Positions 1 through 6,679 of a stretch of DNA of 9,419 nt are shown in pieces. The notes beneath the pieces are model-generated. The model ran no database searches and had not been told where the DNA came from. It saw only the letters and a program-made list of their open reading frames with translations. Each line of letters starts with the position of its first letter. The first letter of the stretch is position 1. Source of the DNA: Maribacter sp. (lineage in GTDB: Bacteria > Bacteroidota > Bacteroidia > Flavobacteriales > Flavobacteriaceae); assembly GCA_030730545.1 (NCBI GenBank), contig JANQUX010000092.1, forward strand, positions 1 to 9,419, read 5' to 3'. Made by a program: the position numbers and the translations under genes.

Positions 1-1509
1 ATTCATACTACTACCAAAAGCATCATCTGCACTTGGCAAGTTTTTGGTTGCAAACGGATTCTCTTCATTTGCATTCATTTTAGACTGGAATTCGAACGGA
101 GAGTCAAAATCATCGAGATTATCGAACTTACCTTGGTTACCAATAAATTTCAATCTAATATTTTCTAGACCACCATTACGGTGTTTTGCTACAATAAATT
201 CTGCTTGACCTTGAGTCGGAGTACGTTCTTCATCATCCCATTCCTCAATTTTATAATACTCAGGTCTATAAATGAACGATACAATATCGGCATCTTGCTC
301 GATCGCTCCAGATTCCCTCAAATCCGAAAGAATTGGTCTTTTACTACCACCACGTGTTTCAACCGCACGCGAAAGCTGAGATAATGCAATTACAGGTACA
401 CTTAATTCTTTTGCTAGTGCTTTTAAGTTTCTAGAAATTGTGGAAATCTCCTGTTCCCTGTTCCCACCTTTTTGACTACCACCTGCCGTCATCAACTGCA
501 AGTAATCGATCATGATCATTTTTATACCATGCTGCGAAGCTAGACGTCTTGCCTTTGCACGTAAATCGAAAATTGAAAGAGACGGTGTATCATCTATAAA
601 TAAAGGCGCCTTCTCTAAAGCTTTCACCTTTACGTTCAGTTGCTCCCACTCATGCTTTTCAAGCTTTCCGGTTCTTAATTTTTCTGAAGACAAACCTGTT
701 TCAGAAGAAATCAATCTTGTAATTAACTGTACTGAAGACATCTCTAAAGAAAAGAACGCTACAGGTGTATTTGTATTTACGGCCATGTTTCTAGCCATAG
801 ATAATGTCAAAGCCGTTTTACCCATACCAGGACGTGCAGCAACAATAATTAAATCACTCGGCTGCCAACCAGAAGTAAGCTTGTCTAATTTATCAAATCC
901 AGATGGGACACCACTCATACCCTCTTTACCGGCAATTTCTTCGATTCGCTTTTTTGCCTGGATAACCAAGTCTTGAGCTGTTTCTGCAGAACGTTTTAAG
1001 TTACCTTGGGTAACATCATAAAGTTTAGCCTCCGCAGCATCCAATAAATCGAATACATCGGTAGATTCATCATAAGCCTCTTCAATAATTTCACCTGAAA
1101 TTTTTATTAAGCTACGTTGAATATATTTTTGAAGAATAATACGTGCATGAAACTCAATATGAGCAGAAGACGCTACTTTTTGGGTAAGTTTTATCAGATA
1201 AAAATCACCGCCGCTAACCTCTAATTTACCTACTTTTTTAAGTTGAGACGAAACGGTTAACAAATCGACCGGTTGCGACTCTTCGAAGAGTACAAATATG
1301 GCTTCATAAATAAATCTATGAGCATCTTTATAGAACACCTCGGGGTGTAAAATATCGATTACTTCATCGACACCTTTTTTATCTATCATCATAGCACCTA
1401 ACACAACCTCTTCTAGATCAATGGCTTGCGGCGGAATTTTACCTCTTTCAAGGTTAATAATAGTAGATTTATCGATCTTACGAGCGACAAATGGTTTCGT
1501 GTTCTCCAT
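1..1509 (-). CDS. dnaB: Replicative DNA helicase DnaB (3' end cut by window edge)
   Basis: Hexameric ATP-driven helicase that unwinds DNA ahead of the replisome and binds primase. The frame is open for 503 codons from ATG at 1507-1509 to the window edge with no stop, so probably only a short C-terminal tail is missing (family length roughly 500-520). Visible are an N-terminal DnaB domain (about residues 22-125, including IPPQAIDLEEVVLGAMM), a linker, then the RecA-like ATPase domain. The Walker A motif ARPGMGKT has Lys at residue 231, Walker B is MIMIDYLQL with Asp 335, and the DLRESG and LSQLSR segments of the helicase core follow. The last residues seen are acidic and Asn/Ser-rich, as is usual for flavobacterial DnaB tails. 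It is transcribed away from accA, whose terminator lies upstream. No full consensus promoter is visible before the ATG; TACTTTCG at 1514-1521 (minus) is one base off a -7 box but too close to the start. Identification is very secure. Confidence 0.97.
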   Translation of the reverse strand, partial: MENTKPFVARKIDKSTIINLERGKIPPQAIDLEEVVLGAMMIDKKGVDEVIDILHPEVFYKDAHRFIYEAIFVLFEESQPVDLLTVSSQLKKVGKLEVSGGDFYLIKLTQKVASSAHIEFHARIILQKYIQRSLIKISGEIIEEAYDESTDVFDLLDAAEAKLYDVTQGNLKRSAETAQDLVIQAKKRIEEIAGKEGMSGVPSGFDKLDKLTSGWQPSDLIIVAARPGMGKTALTLSMARNMAVNTNTPVAFFSLEMSSVQLITRLISSETGLSSEKLRTGKLEKHEWEQLNVKVKALEKAPLFIDDTPSLSIFDLRAKARRLASQHGIKMIMIDYLQLMTAGGSQKGGNREQEISTISRNLKALAKELSVPVIALSQLSRAVETRGGSKRPILSDLRESGAIEQDADIVSFIYRPEYYKIEEWDDEERTPTQGQAEFIVAKHRNGGLENIRLKFIGNQGKFDNLDDFDSPFEFQSKMNANEENPFATKNLPSADDAFGSSMN

Positions 1510-1537
1510 AGTGCGAAAGTATGCAATTAACCTTTAG

Positions 1538-1549
1538 TTAACATGTTAA
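1538..1549. promoter_or_regulatory. 12-bp perfect palindrome TTAACATGTTAA upstream of dnaB
   Basis: TTAACATGTTAA is identical to its reverse complement and lies 28 bp before the dnaB ATG, where promoter or operator elements would be expected. Palindromes of this size are typical of dimeric regulator sites. The sequence consists almost only of A and T, so chance occurrence is not excluded. The binding protein is unknown. Confidence 0.35.
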
Positions 1550-1587
1550 ACATCGGTTGTGATGTTCACAGTTCACCAACAATTGAT

Positions 1588-1617
1588 TGTTAATAAGTTA
1601 CAATTTTGTGTTAATAA
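1588..1617 (-). repeat. Two direct copies of a DnaA-box-like 9-mer, 21 bp apart
   Basis: TGTTAATAA occurs at 1588-1596 and again at 1609-1617, start to start 21 bp, about two helical turns. On the minus strand (the dnaB sense) each reads TTATTAACA, one base off the DnaA-box pattern TTATNCACA (A in place of C at position 6). The repeat is seen directly; DnaA binding is a guess. Confidence 0.35.
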
Positions 1618-1620
1618 CAT

Positions 1621-1648
1621 AAAAAAACCGAGGAATAAAATCCTCGGT
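1621..1648 (-). terminator. Rho-independent terminator of accA
   Basis: An 8-bp perfect stem (1627-1634 with 1641-1648, ACCGAGGA/TCCTCGGT on the plus strand) encloses a 6-nt loop. On the minus strand it is followed by seven Ts (1621-1627, the first pairing in the stem). It lies 27 bp past the accA stop, in the right orientation to end accA transcription and insulate dnaB. Confidence 0.9.
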
Positions 1649-1675
1649 ATATTTTAAAGAAGCCTAAAATGTAGA

Positions 1676-2629
1676 TTAGCCGTTGAAAACACCCATTTGG
1701 GCATATTTATCCATACGCTGATTTACTAATTCTTTTGGTGATAACTTTTGTAAACCTTCAAAATGAGAAGCGATTTTATTTTTTACGATTTCGAAAGTTT
1801 TTTCTCTATTAGCATGAGCACCACCTACAGGTTCGCGAACGATTTCATCTATTAGTTTCAACTTTTTCATATCGGTAGCTGTTAATTTTAAAGCCTCGGC
1901 GGCTATTTCTTTATATTCCCAGCTTCTCCATAAAATTGAAGAACAAGATTCTGGCGAAATAACTGAATACCAAGTGTTCTCAAGCATTAGAACTTTGTCA
2001 CCTACACCTATACCCAATGCACCACCAGATGCACCTTCACCGATAATTACAACGATTATAGGCACTTTCAAGCGGGTCATCTCAATAATGTTTCTTGCGA
2101 TTGCTTCTCCTTGTCCGCGTTCTTCAGCTTCTATACCTGGGTAAGCACCCGGTGTATCTATTAAGCAAACAACAGGTACTTGGAATTTTTCTGCAGATTT
2201 CATTAAACGTAAAGCCTTTCTATACCCTTCTGGGTTGGCCATGCCAAAATTTCTATACTGGCGTGTTTTTGTATTGTATCCTTTTTGTTGACCGATGAAC
2301 ATATAACTCTGATCACCGATTTTACCTAAACCACCGATCATGGCCTTATCATCTTTTACGGTACGATCACCATGTAGTTCTAAGAAAGTATCACCACAAA
2401 TAGCTTTAATATAATCTAATGTATAAGGTCTATTTGGATGTCTAGATAACTGTACGCGTTGCCAAGCAGTTAGATTTTTATAAATATCTTTTCTGGTCTC
2501 GGTAAGTTTCTTTTCAATTTGCTTACAAGTTTCTGATACATCGACATCACTTTCCTCGCCAATGATCATGCACTTGTCCAATTGCTCTTCCAGTTCTTTA
2601 ATAGGAAGTTCAAAATCCAAATATTCCAT
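1676..2629 (-). CDS. accA: Acetyl-CoA carboxylase carboxyltransferase subunit alpha
   Basis: Alpha subunit of the carboxyltransferase half of acetyl-CoA carboxylase. With AccD it moves the carboxyl group from carboxybiotin on AccB to acetyl-CoA, making malonyl-CoA for fatty-acid synthesis in the cytosol. The 317-residue length is the usual family size. An N-terminal helical segment ([17 protein letters not shown]) and the RPYTLDYI segment (residues 67-74) precede the crotonase-like core. Key motifs are [18 protein letters not shown] (158-175) and [15 protein letters not shown] (197-211), which form the CoA and oxyanion site. The beta-subunit zinc finger is absent, so this is a stand-alone alpha subunit and accD must lie elsewhere. 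The ATG at 2627-2629 matches the family start. A -7 box lies 29 bp upstream in the 49-bp gap after the transporter gene, so accA can be transcribed independently of the tgt operon. A strong terminator follows. Confidence 0.97.
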   Translation of the reverse strand: MEYLDFELPIKELEEQLDKCMIIGEESDVDVSETCKQIEKKLTETRKDIYKNLTAWQRVQLSRHPNRPYTLDYIKAICGDTFLELHGDRTVKDDKAMIGGLGKIGDQSYMFIGQQKGYNTKTRQYRNFGMANPEGYRKALRLMKSAEKFQVPVVCLIDTPGAYPGIEAEERGQGEAIARNIIEMTRLKVPIIVVIIGEGASGGALGIGVGDKVLMLENTWYSVISPESCSSILWRSWEYKEIAAEALKLTATDMKKLKLIDEIVREPVGGAHANREKTFEIVKNKIASHFEGLQKLSPKELVNQRMDKYAQMGVFNG

Positions 2630-2658
2630 ATTTCTATAAAGTTTCTTTAGTTGCGGCT

Positions 2659-2666
2659 CAAAGATA
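2659..2666 (-). promoter_or_regulatory. Promoter -7 box (TATCTTTG) of accA
   Basis: On the minus strand TATCTTTG matches the Bacteroidota TAnnTTTG box exactly. It would start transcription about 20 nt before the accA ATG. No TTG is seen 19 nt upstream, so only the -7 half is supported. It lies after the stop of the preceding transporter gene. Confidence 0.65.
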
Positions 2667-2678
2667 AAACTTTAATAC

Positions 2679-3578
2679 CTAAATCTTGGGTACCCTTTTT
2701 TTAATATTCGTTCTTTGTTTTAAAATACCGTTGGCAATGACCGTACTGAGTATAATTAGGGCTCCCACATAAAACATAGGTTTCATCTTTTCTTCGGAGC
2801 CAAAAATAAGCCAAGCCAAGAGAATACCATAAACAGGTTCTAGATTTGTAGTAAGCATAACTGTATATGGCGTTAGTACACGCATTATTTTCACCGATGC
2901 AATAAATGCATATGCAGTACAAATAAGTGCTAGTACAATTAGGTAAATCCAGTCCATTTGAGGTAGTGTAATCAAAGACAAATTAAAATCGCCTTTAATC
3001 AGTAATAATACAGATAAGAAAACCATGCCCACGCCTAACTCATAAAAAGAAATGACCGATGGTCTGTGGTTTTGTACCAACTTTCCATTGATCAATGAAA
3101 AAACAGCTGCTAAAAAAGCTGATATCAATGCGATTACCATACCATAAACATACTCAGTTTCTACTTTAAATATGAGATATAGCGCTGCAACGACCATTAA
3201 ACCAAAAACAATCTCGTACGCAATAATTTTGCGCCTATACCAAAACGGTTCCATTAATGCCGTAAAAAAGGCGCCAGTAGACATCATAGCCAATGCTACC
3301 GATACCGTAGATACTTTTATGGCGAGAAAAAAGGTTACCCAATGTAATGCTACCACAATACCACCACCAACCAGCCAATAAAATGTTTTTCTAGAAACCT
3401 TTAAGCTGAATTTTGCAAAAAGAATATAAATCGCAATAAACAGTGTCGCCAACCCCATTCTGATCCATACCAACGGTAATGAATCTATAGTTATCAATTT
3501 GCCTAAAATAGCTGTAAAGCCCCATATAAAGACTATGAAATGTAAATGGAGAAGGTTATGAATTCTATCTTTTTGCAT
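2679..3578 (-). CDS. EamA/DMT-family transporter
   Basis: Inner-membrane protein of the drug/metabolite transporter superfamily, 299 residues from ATG 3576-3578 (MQKDRIHNLL), the normal EamA length. About ten hydrophobic segments form two EamA repeats (roughly residues 13-137 and 146-285). The family hallmarks are WGFTAILGK in helix 1 and, in repeat 2, TTNLEPVYGILLAWLIFG (243-260), corresponding to the conserved EP-containing helix 9. The C-terminus is short and basic (KQRTNIKKRVPKI). An upstream in-frame TTG at 3606-3608 would add ten residues inside the permease gene and has no family support. The chosen start overlaps the end of the upstream permease gene by 14 bp, indicating co-transcription and translational coupling. 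The substrate cannot be told from sequence: EamA members export amino acids, purines or other metabolites. Family assignment is secure, function open. Confidence 0.92.
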   Translation of the reverse strand: MQKDRIHNLLHLHFIVFIWGFTAILGKLITIDSLPLVWIRMGLATLFIAIYILFAKFSLKVSRKTFYWLVGGGIVVALHWVTFFLAIKVSTVSVALAMMSTGAFFTALMEPFWYRRKIIAYEIVFGLMVVAALYLIFKVETEYVYGMVIALISAFLAAVFSLINGKLVQNHRPSVISFYELGVGMVFLSVLLLIKGDFNLSLITLPQMDWIYLIVLALICTAYAFIASVKIMRVLTPYTVMLTTNLEPVYGILLAWLIFGSEEKMKPMFYVGALIILSTVIANGILKQRTNIKKRVPKI

Positions 3579-4647
3579 TTTGTAGTAGATAAAAGGCCAG
3601 ACATCCAAAAACTACGTTTGGTATAATTACGGCGAGCAAAGGCGAAAAGCCCGATTGCTCGGCGAGTACACCGAATACTTTATCAAAAAATATAAATATA
3701 AATGCGATTAAAATACCGAAAGCCAAATTAGCTCCCATACCACCACGTCTCTTCACAGAAGAAACCGAAACAGCAATAATGGTCAAAATAAACGCAGTTA
3801 ATGGCAATGCCCAACGCTTGTACTTTACCAATACATAGGTATTAATATTAGAAGCTCCCTTTCTTCTTTGATCTTTTATGAAAGTATCTAATTCAAAAAG
3901 GTTCTTTGTTTCGGCAACGTATGAAACGGGAGTTAAGTCGCCAATATCAAAAGCAAAAATGGTATCTAGCCGGCGTTTGCTTTCAATAATTGCGGTATCA
4001 CCTAGTACCGTTCTTTTTTTATAAGATGTCAAGCGGTAACTAGAATCTTTCTCTACCCAACGAATATTGGCTGCAGAAATCTTAAAATCTAGCTCGTTGT
4101 TTTCATTAAACCTTTCAAAGGTAAAGTTATGACCTAACTGCCTGGCGGGATCAAAACTACTTACGTATATAAAATCTGTCTCGTTGAGCTGATTGAATAT
4201 GTTATTGGTAACCCGATCCTGTTTTCCTTTTTTTAGGTATTTGTACTTAAATTCATTGAAGCCCACACTAGCGTTAGGTACAATAAACATGGTCATAAAG
4301 AACATTAAAATCGCAATCATAGAAGCCCCTATCACGTAGGGTCTTAGAAATCGACCATAAGAGACTCCAGAGCTTAAAATGGCAACAATTTCGGTATTGT
4401 TCGCCAACTTAGAGGTAAAGAATATGACGGAGAGAAATAGAAAAATAGGAAATAATAGATTACCGATATATATAGTGAAATTCACATAATACATTACAAT
4501 CTCATTCAATGGTGCTTCGTTGTCGATCATTTTACCGATCTGCTCTGCCAAATTCACCATTATACCGATGGGAATGAATAGCAAAAGCATCAACGAAAAA
4601 GTCGCTAGATACCGTTTTAGAATGTATTTATCTATTATTGATAGCAT
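3565..4647 (-). CDS. LptF/LptG (YjgP/YjgQ) family permease
   Basis: Predicted inner-membrane permease of the lipopolysaccharide export machine. In the LptB2FG complex, LptF and LptG together extract LPS from the inner membrane and pass it to LptC and LptA. The 360 residues show the family plan: an N-terminal DKYILKRYL segment, three membrane helices (about 14-33, 54-78, 103-124), a large periplasmic beta-jellyroll region (about 125-275), then three helices (about 277-298, 305-325, 334-355). The motif VAILSSGVSYGRFLRPY (88-104), between helices 2 and 3, is the usual cytoplasmic coupling region for LptB, and SVKRRGGMG (297-305) lies between helices 4 and 5. The ATG overlaps the tgt stop in TAATG, so translation is probably coupled to tgt; the gene overlaps the transporter that follows by 14 bp. 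Whether it is LptF or LptG cannot be decided here. Confidence 0.93.
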   Translation of the reverse strand: MLSIIDKYILKRYLATFSLMLLLFIPIGIMVNLAEQIGKMIDNEAPLNEIVMYYVNFTIYIGNLLFPIFLFLSVIFFTSKLANNTEIVAILSSGVSYGRFLRPYVIGASMIAILMFFMTMFIVPNASVGFNEFKYKYLKKGKQDRVTNNIFNQLNETDFIYVSSFDPARQLGHNFTFERFNENNELDFKISAANIRWVEKDSSYRLTSYKKRTVLGDTAIIESKRRLDTIFAFDIGDLTPVSYVAETKNLFELDTFIKDQRRKGASNINTYVLVKYKRWALPLTAFILTIIAVSVSSVKRRGGMGANLAFGILIAFIFIFFDKVFGVLAEQSGFSPLLAVIIPNVVFGCLAFYLLQNAKR

Positions 4648-5777
4648 TATAGCCTTTTATCCATTTGTTTTACCATAATATCTTTCCAAGCTCTAAAATC
4701 ACCTGCAATAATATGCTTACGAGCTTCTCGCACGAGCCACATATAAAAGCCTAAGTTATGAATTGTTGCTATTTGTTTTCCTAAATATTCATTGGCGGCA
4801 AACAAATGTCTTAAATATGCTTTTGAATACTCTCGATCTACAAATGTAGTTCCCATTTCATCAATAGGTGAAAAATCATCTTCCCACTTCTTGTTCTTTA
4901 TATTTATAGTGCCGTGTGCTGTAAATAACATACCGTTTCTTGCATTTCTGGTAGGCATCACACAATCGAACATATCTATACCCAAGGCAATGTTTTCAAG
5001 AATATTAATAGGTGTACCAACACCCATCAAGTATCGTGGCTTATCTTCAGGCAAAATTTCACATACTACCTCGGTCATACCATACATTTCTTCTGCCGGC
5101 TCACCAACTGAGAGTCCGCCAATGGCATTACCCTCTGCACCCGCATTCGCAATATATTCAGCAGATTGCCTTCTTAAATCTTTATAGGTAGACCCTTGAA
5201 CTATCGGAAAAAACGTTTGTTCATAATCATACTCAAAAGGTGTTTTTGCTAGATGAGTAATACATCTATCTAACCACCTATGCGTCATATGCATTGATCG
5301 CTTGGCATAATTATAATCGCAAGGGTAAGGTGTACATTCATCAAATGCCATGATAATATCTGCGCCAATTACACGCTGAATTTCCATAACGTTCTCTGGT
5401 GTAAATAAATGGGTAGACCCATCTATATGCGATTTAAATTTTACCCCTTCTTCTTTTATCTTTCTATTCGCCGATAAAGAATACACTTGGTACCCACCAC
5501 TATCGGTAAGAATATTTCTATCCCAACCCATAAATTTATGGAGTCCGCCTGCTTTCTTTAAAATTTCTGTTTTCGGTCGAAGAAATAAATGATAGGTATT
5601 ACCAAGAATAATATCTGGGTTGACCTCTTCTCTCAACTCTTTTTGATGTACTCCTTTAACAGAGGCTACCGTACCCACCGGCATAAAAATTGGGGTTTCA
5701 ATAGTACCGTGGTCAGTAACAATAGTACCTGCCCTAGCCTTTGATTGTAAATCGGTATTGTGTAGTGTAAACTTCAA
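4647..5777 (-). CDS. tgt: tRNA-guanine transglycosylase (queuine family), zinc-cysteine-less
   Basis: Exchanges guanine 34 in the anticodon of tRNA-Asp, -Asn, -His and -Tyr for the queuosine precursor preQ1. The 376 residues form the TIM barrel of the family. Visible are TDSGGYQVYSL (91-101, acid/base Asp 92), FDECTPYPCD (145-154), the GGLSVGEP loop (220-227) and GIDMFDCVMPTRNARNG (266-282) with the nucleophile, probably Asp 271. The C-terminal CxCxxC zinc motif of the E. coli and Zymomonas enzymes is replaced by GTTFVD (309-314); only the His of IHNL (340) remains. The start is TTG at 5775-5777, giving MKFTLHNTD, as in relatives. A further upstream in-frame TTG (5796-5798) lies inside the -7 box and cannot be translated from that promoter. 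It is first gene of the operon with the LptF/G permease (TAATG overlap). Confidence 0.95.
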   Translation of the reverse strand: MKFTLHNTDLQSKARAGTIVTDHGTIETPIFMPVGTVASVKGVHQKELREEVNPDIILGNTYHLFLRPKTEILKKAGGLHKFMGWDRNILTDSGGYQVYSLSANRKIKEEGVKFKSHIDGSTHLFTPENVMEIQRVIGADIIMAFDECTPYPCDYNYAKRSMHMTHRWLDRCITHLAKTPFEYDYEQTFFPIVQGSTYKDLRRQSAEYIANAGAEGNAIGGLSVGEPAEEMYGMTEVVCEILPEDKPRYLMGVGTPINILENIALGIDMFDCVMPTRNARNGMLFTAHGTINIKNKKWEDDFSPIDEMGTTFVDREYSKAYLRHLFAANEYLGKQIATIHNLGFYMWLVREARKHIIAGDFRAWKDIMVKQMDKRL

Positions 5778-5795
5778 ACTTTTTAATTCTAGCTG

Positions 5796-5803
5796 CAAAT
5801 ATA
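5796..5803 (-). promoter_or_regulatory. Promoter -7 box (TATATTTG) of the tgt operon
   Basis: On the minus strand TATATTTG is an exact TAnnTTTG match, 18 bp before the TTG start chosen for tgt, implying a leader of about 10-15 nt. The -33 TTG is not clear (GTT at the 19-nt spacing). A second, one-off box (CATCTTTG) lies at 5837-5844. The placement settles the tgt start. Confidence 0.7.
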
Positions 5804-5978
5804 ATGAACTGTGTGTGGGAAAAACTTAATAAAAAGCAAAGATGTTACTGAAATAGTGAAACGATGTAATTGAATATTGTGACTTTAAAAAACTTTAATT
5901 AATTCAAAAACATCAGTAAACAATAAAGGTATTTTACCTCCGTTCTGATGGTATAACGAGAAATAGAACATTTGGTAC
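5804..5978. other. Divergent intergenic region between tgt and the barrel gene
   Basis: About 175 bp of AT-rich DNA between the tgt promoter and the promoter proposed for the outer-membrane barrel gene. Apart from the one-off minus-strand box CATCTTTG at 5837-5844 I see no open frame, strong hairpin or repeat. Confidence 0.5.
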
Positions 5979-5986
5979 TGTATTTG
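5979..5986 (+). promoter_or_regulatory. Possible -7 box (TGTATTTG) of the barrel gene
   Basis: TGTATTTG differs from TAnnTTTG at one base and lies 24 bp before the ATG at 6011, a normal spacing. No TTG is found 19 nt upstream. It is the best candidate in the region but not a strong one. Confidence 0.35.
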
Positions 5987-6010
5987 CTAGATGAAACACA
6001 CAAAACAACA

Positions 6011-6607
6011 ATGAATATGAAAAAGACAATTTTAGTTGCCTTTATGGCACTCTCTGGGTTTTATGGGATGGCACAGAGTGATTCGGGATTCGGAATTAAA
6101 GGGGGATTAAATTACAACGCTAACGGAGATTATCTTGAGTCGGCAGATAATGTAGTAAAAAATCCGGATAGAAATGTTGGTTATCATGTAGGTATCTTCG
6201 GAAAATTCGGAGTTTCTAAAGTCTATGTGAGACCAGAGTTGGTATACACCAAAACTAAATCGGATTATGACGGAGCTGATTTTGATATGAGCAAATTAGA
6301 TGTACCTGTATTATTAGGTATTAACCTAATTGGTCCGTTACACGTTTTTGCCGGTCCTAGTTTTCAATATATTTTAGACACCGAATTTGATGGTGTTACT
6401 ATTGATGATATAGAAAATGATTTTTCCGTTGGGATGAACATTGGCGCCGGAGTTAACCTTGGTAAATTAGGGATAGATTTACGTTACGAAAGAGGATTTA
6501 GCGATAACGAAGCTACTTTCGTCAATACGAACATTACAAATTTAGGTCCGAGTAGAATAGATACAAGACCAGACCAATTGATTTTAAGTTTGTCTTTGGC
6601 ACTGTAA
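6011..6607 (+). CDS. Small outer-membrane beta-barrel protein (PorT-like / OMP_b-brl fold)
   Basis: Predicted 198-residue outer-membrane protein. The start ATG at 6011 (MNMKKTILV; ATG 6017 is an equal alternative) opens a signal peptide: basic MKK, hydrophobic LVAFMALSGFYG, and a likely cut near GMAQ-SDSG. The mature part begins GFGIKGGLNYN, the usual first strand of the flavobacterial 'outer membrane beta-barrel' family. It continues with alternating amphipathic strands separated by acidic turns (VGYHVGIFGKFG, VYVRPELVYTKTKS, LDVPVLLGINLIGPLHVFAGPSFQYIL, FSVGMNIGAGVNLGKLGIDLRYERGF) and ends in DQLILSLSLAL, a typical final barrel strand. An 8-10 strand barrel is likely. An upstream TTG frame extension to 5972 has no signal-peptide logic and is rejected. 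It is a single-gene unit with a strong terminator. Function (pore, adhesion or structural) cannot be told. Confidence 0.85.
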   Translation: MNMKKTILVAFMALSGFYGMAQSDSGFGIKGGLNYNANGDYLESADNVVKNPDRNVGYHVGIFGKFGVSKVYVRPELVYTKTKSDYDGADFDMSKLDVPVLLGINLIGPLHVFAGPSFQYILDTEFDGVTIDDIENDFSVGMNIGAGVNLGKLGIDLRYERGFSDNEATFVNTNITNLGPSRIDTRPDQLILSLSLAL

Positions 6608-6624
6608 ACGTAAACATTACAAAT

Positions 6625-6661
6625 AAAAAAACCTCTTAAGGAAACTTAAGAGGTTTTTTTT
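6625..6661. terminator. Bidirectional terminator between two convergent genes
   Basis: A 10-bp perfect stem (6631-6640 with 6645-6654, ACCTCTTAAG/CTTAAGAGGT) closed by a GAAA tetraloop. It is flanked by A6 on the left and a T run on the right, so it works in both directions. It ends the barrel gene on plus and the lipoprotein gene on minus. Confidence 0.93.
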
Positions 6662-6679
6662 ATATTTTAAAATGATTTA

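Larger units (their letters stand above)
1510..1675. other. Intergenic region between dnaB and accA
   Basis: Short AT-rich gap without a gene. It holds the accA terminator at its right side and, between that and dnaB, a cluster of symmetric and repeated motifs: a 12-bp palindrome (1538-1549), two tandem GTTCAC hexamers (1564-1569 and 1571-1576), an inverted repeat AACAAT-TG-ATTGTT (1578-1591) and two copies of TGTTAATAA (1588-1596 and 1609-1617). These are what is directly visible; a role in controlling dnaB is inference. Confidence 0.7.

Noticed and set aside
512..976. Plus-strand open frame of 154 codons
   Set aside because: It lies wholly opposite the dnaB ATPase domain, starts within coding sequence and has no recognisable domain or promoter; it mirrors dnaB codon use.
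3579..3608. Ten-residue N-terminal extension of the EamA transporter
   Set aside because: Needs a TTG start deep in the permease gene; the shorter ATG start matches the family and gives a smaller overlap.
4792..5187. Plus-strand open frame of 131 codons inside tgt
   Set aside because: Fully antisense to conserved Tgt sequence, low-complexity Ser/Ile-rich translation, no promoter; a shadow.
5972..6010. N-terminal extension of the barrel protein
   Set aside because: TTG start before the candidate -7 box; the extension would precede a clear signal peptide beginning at MNMKK or MKK.
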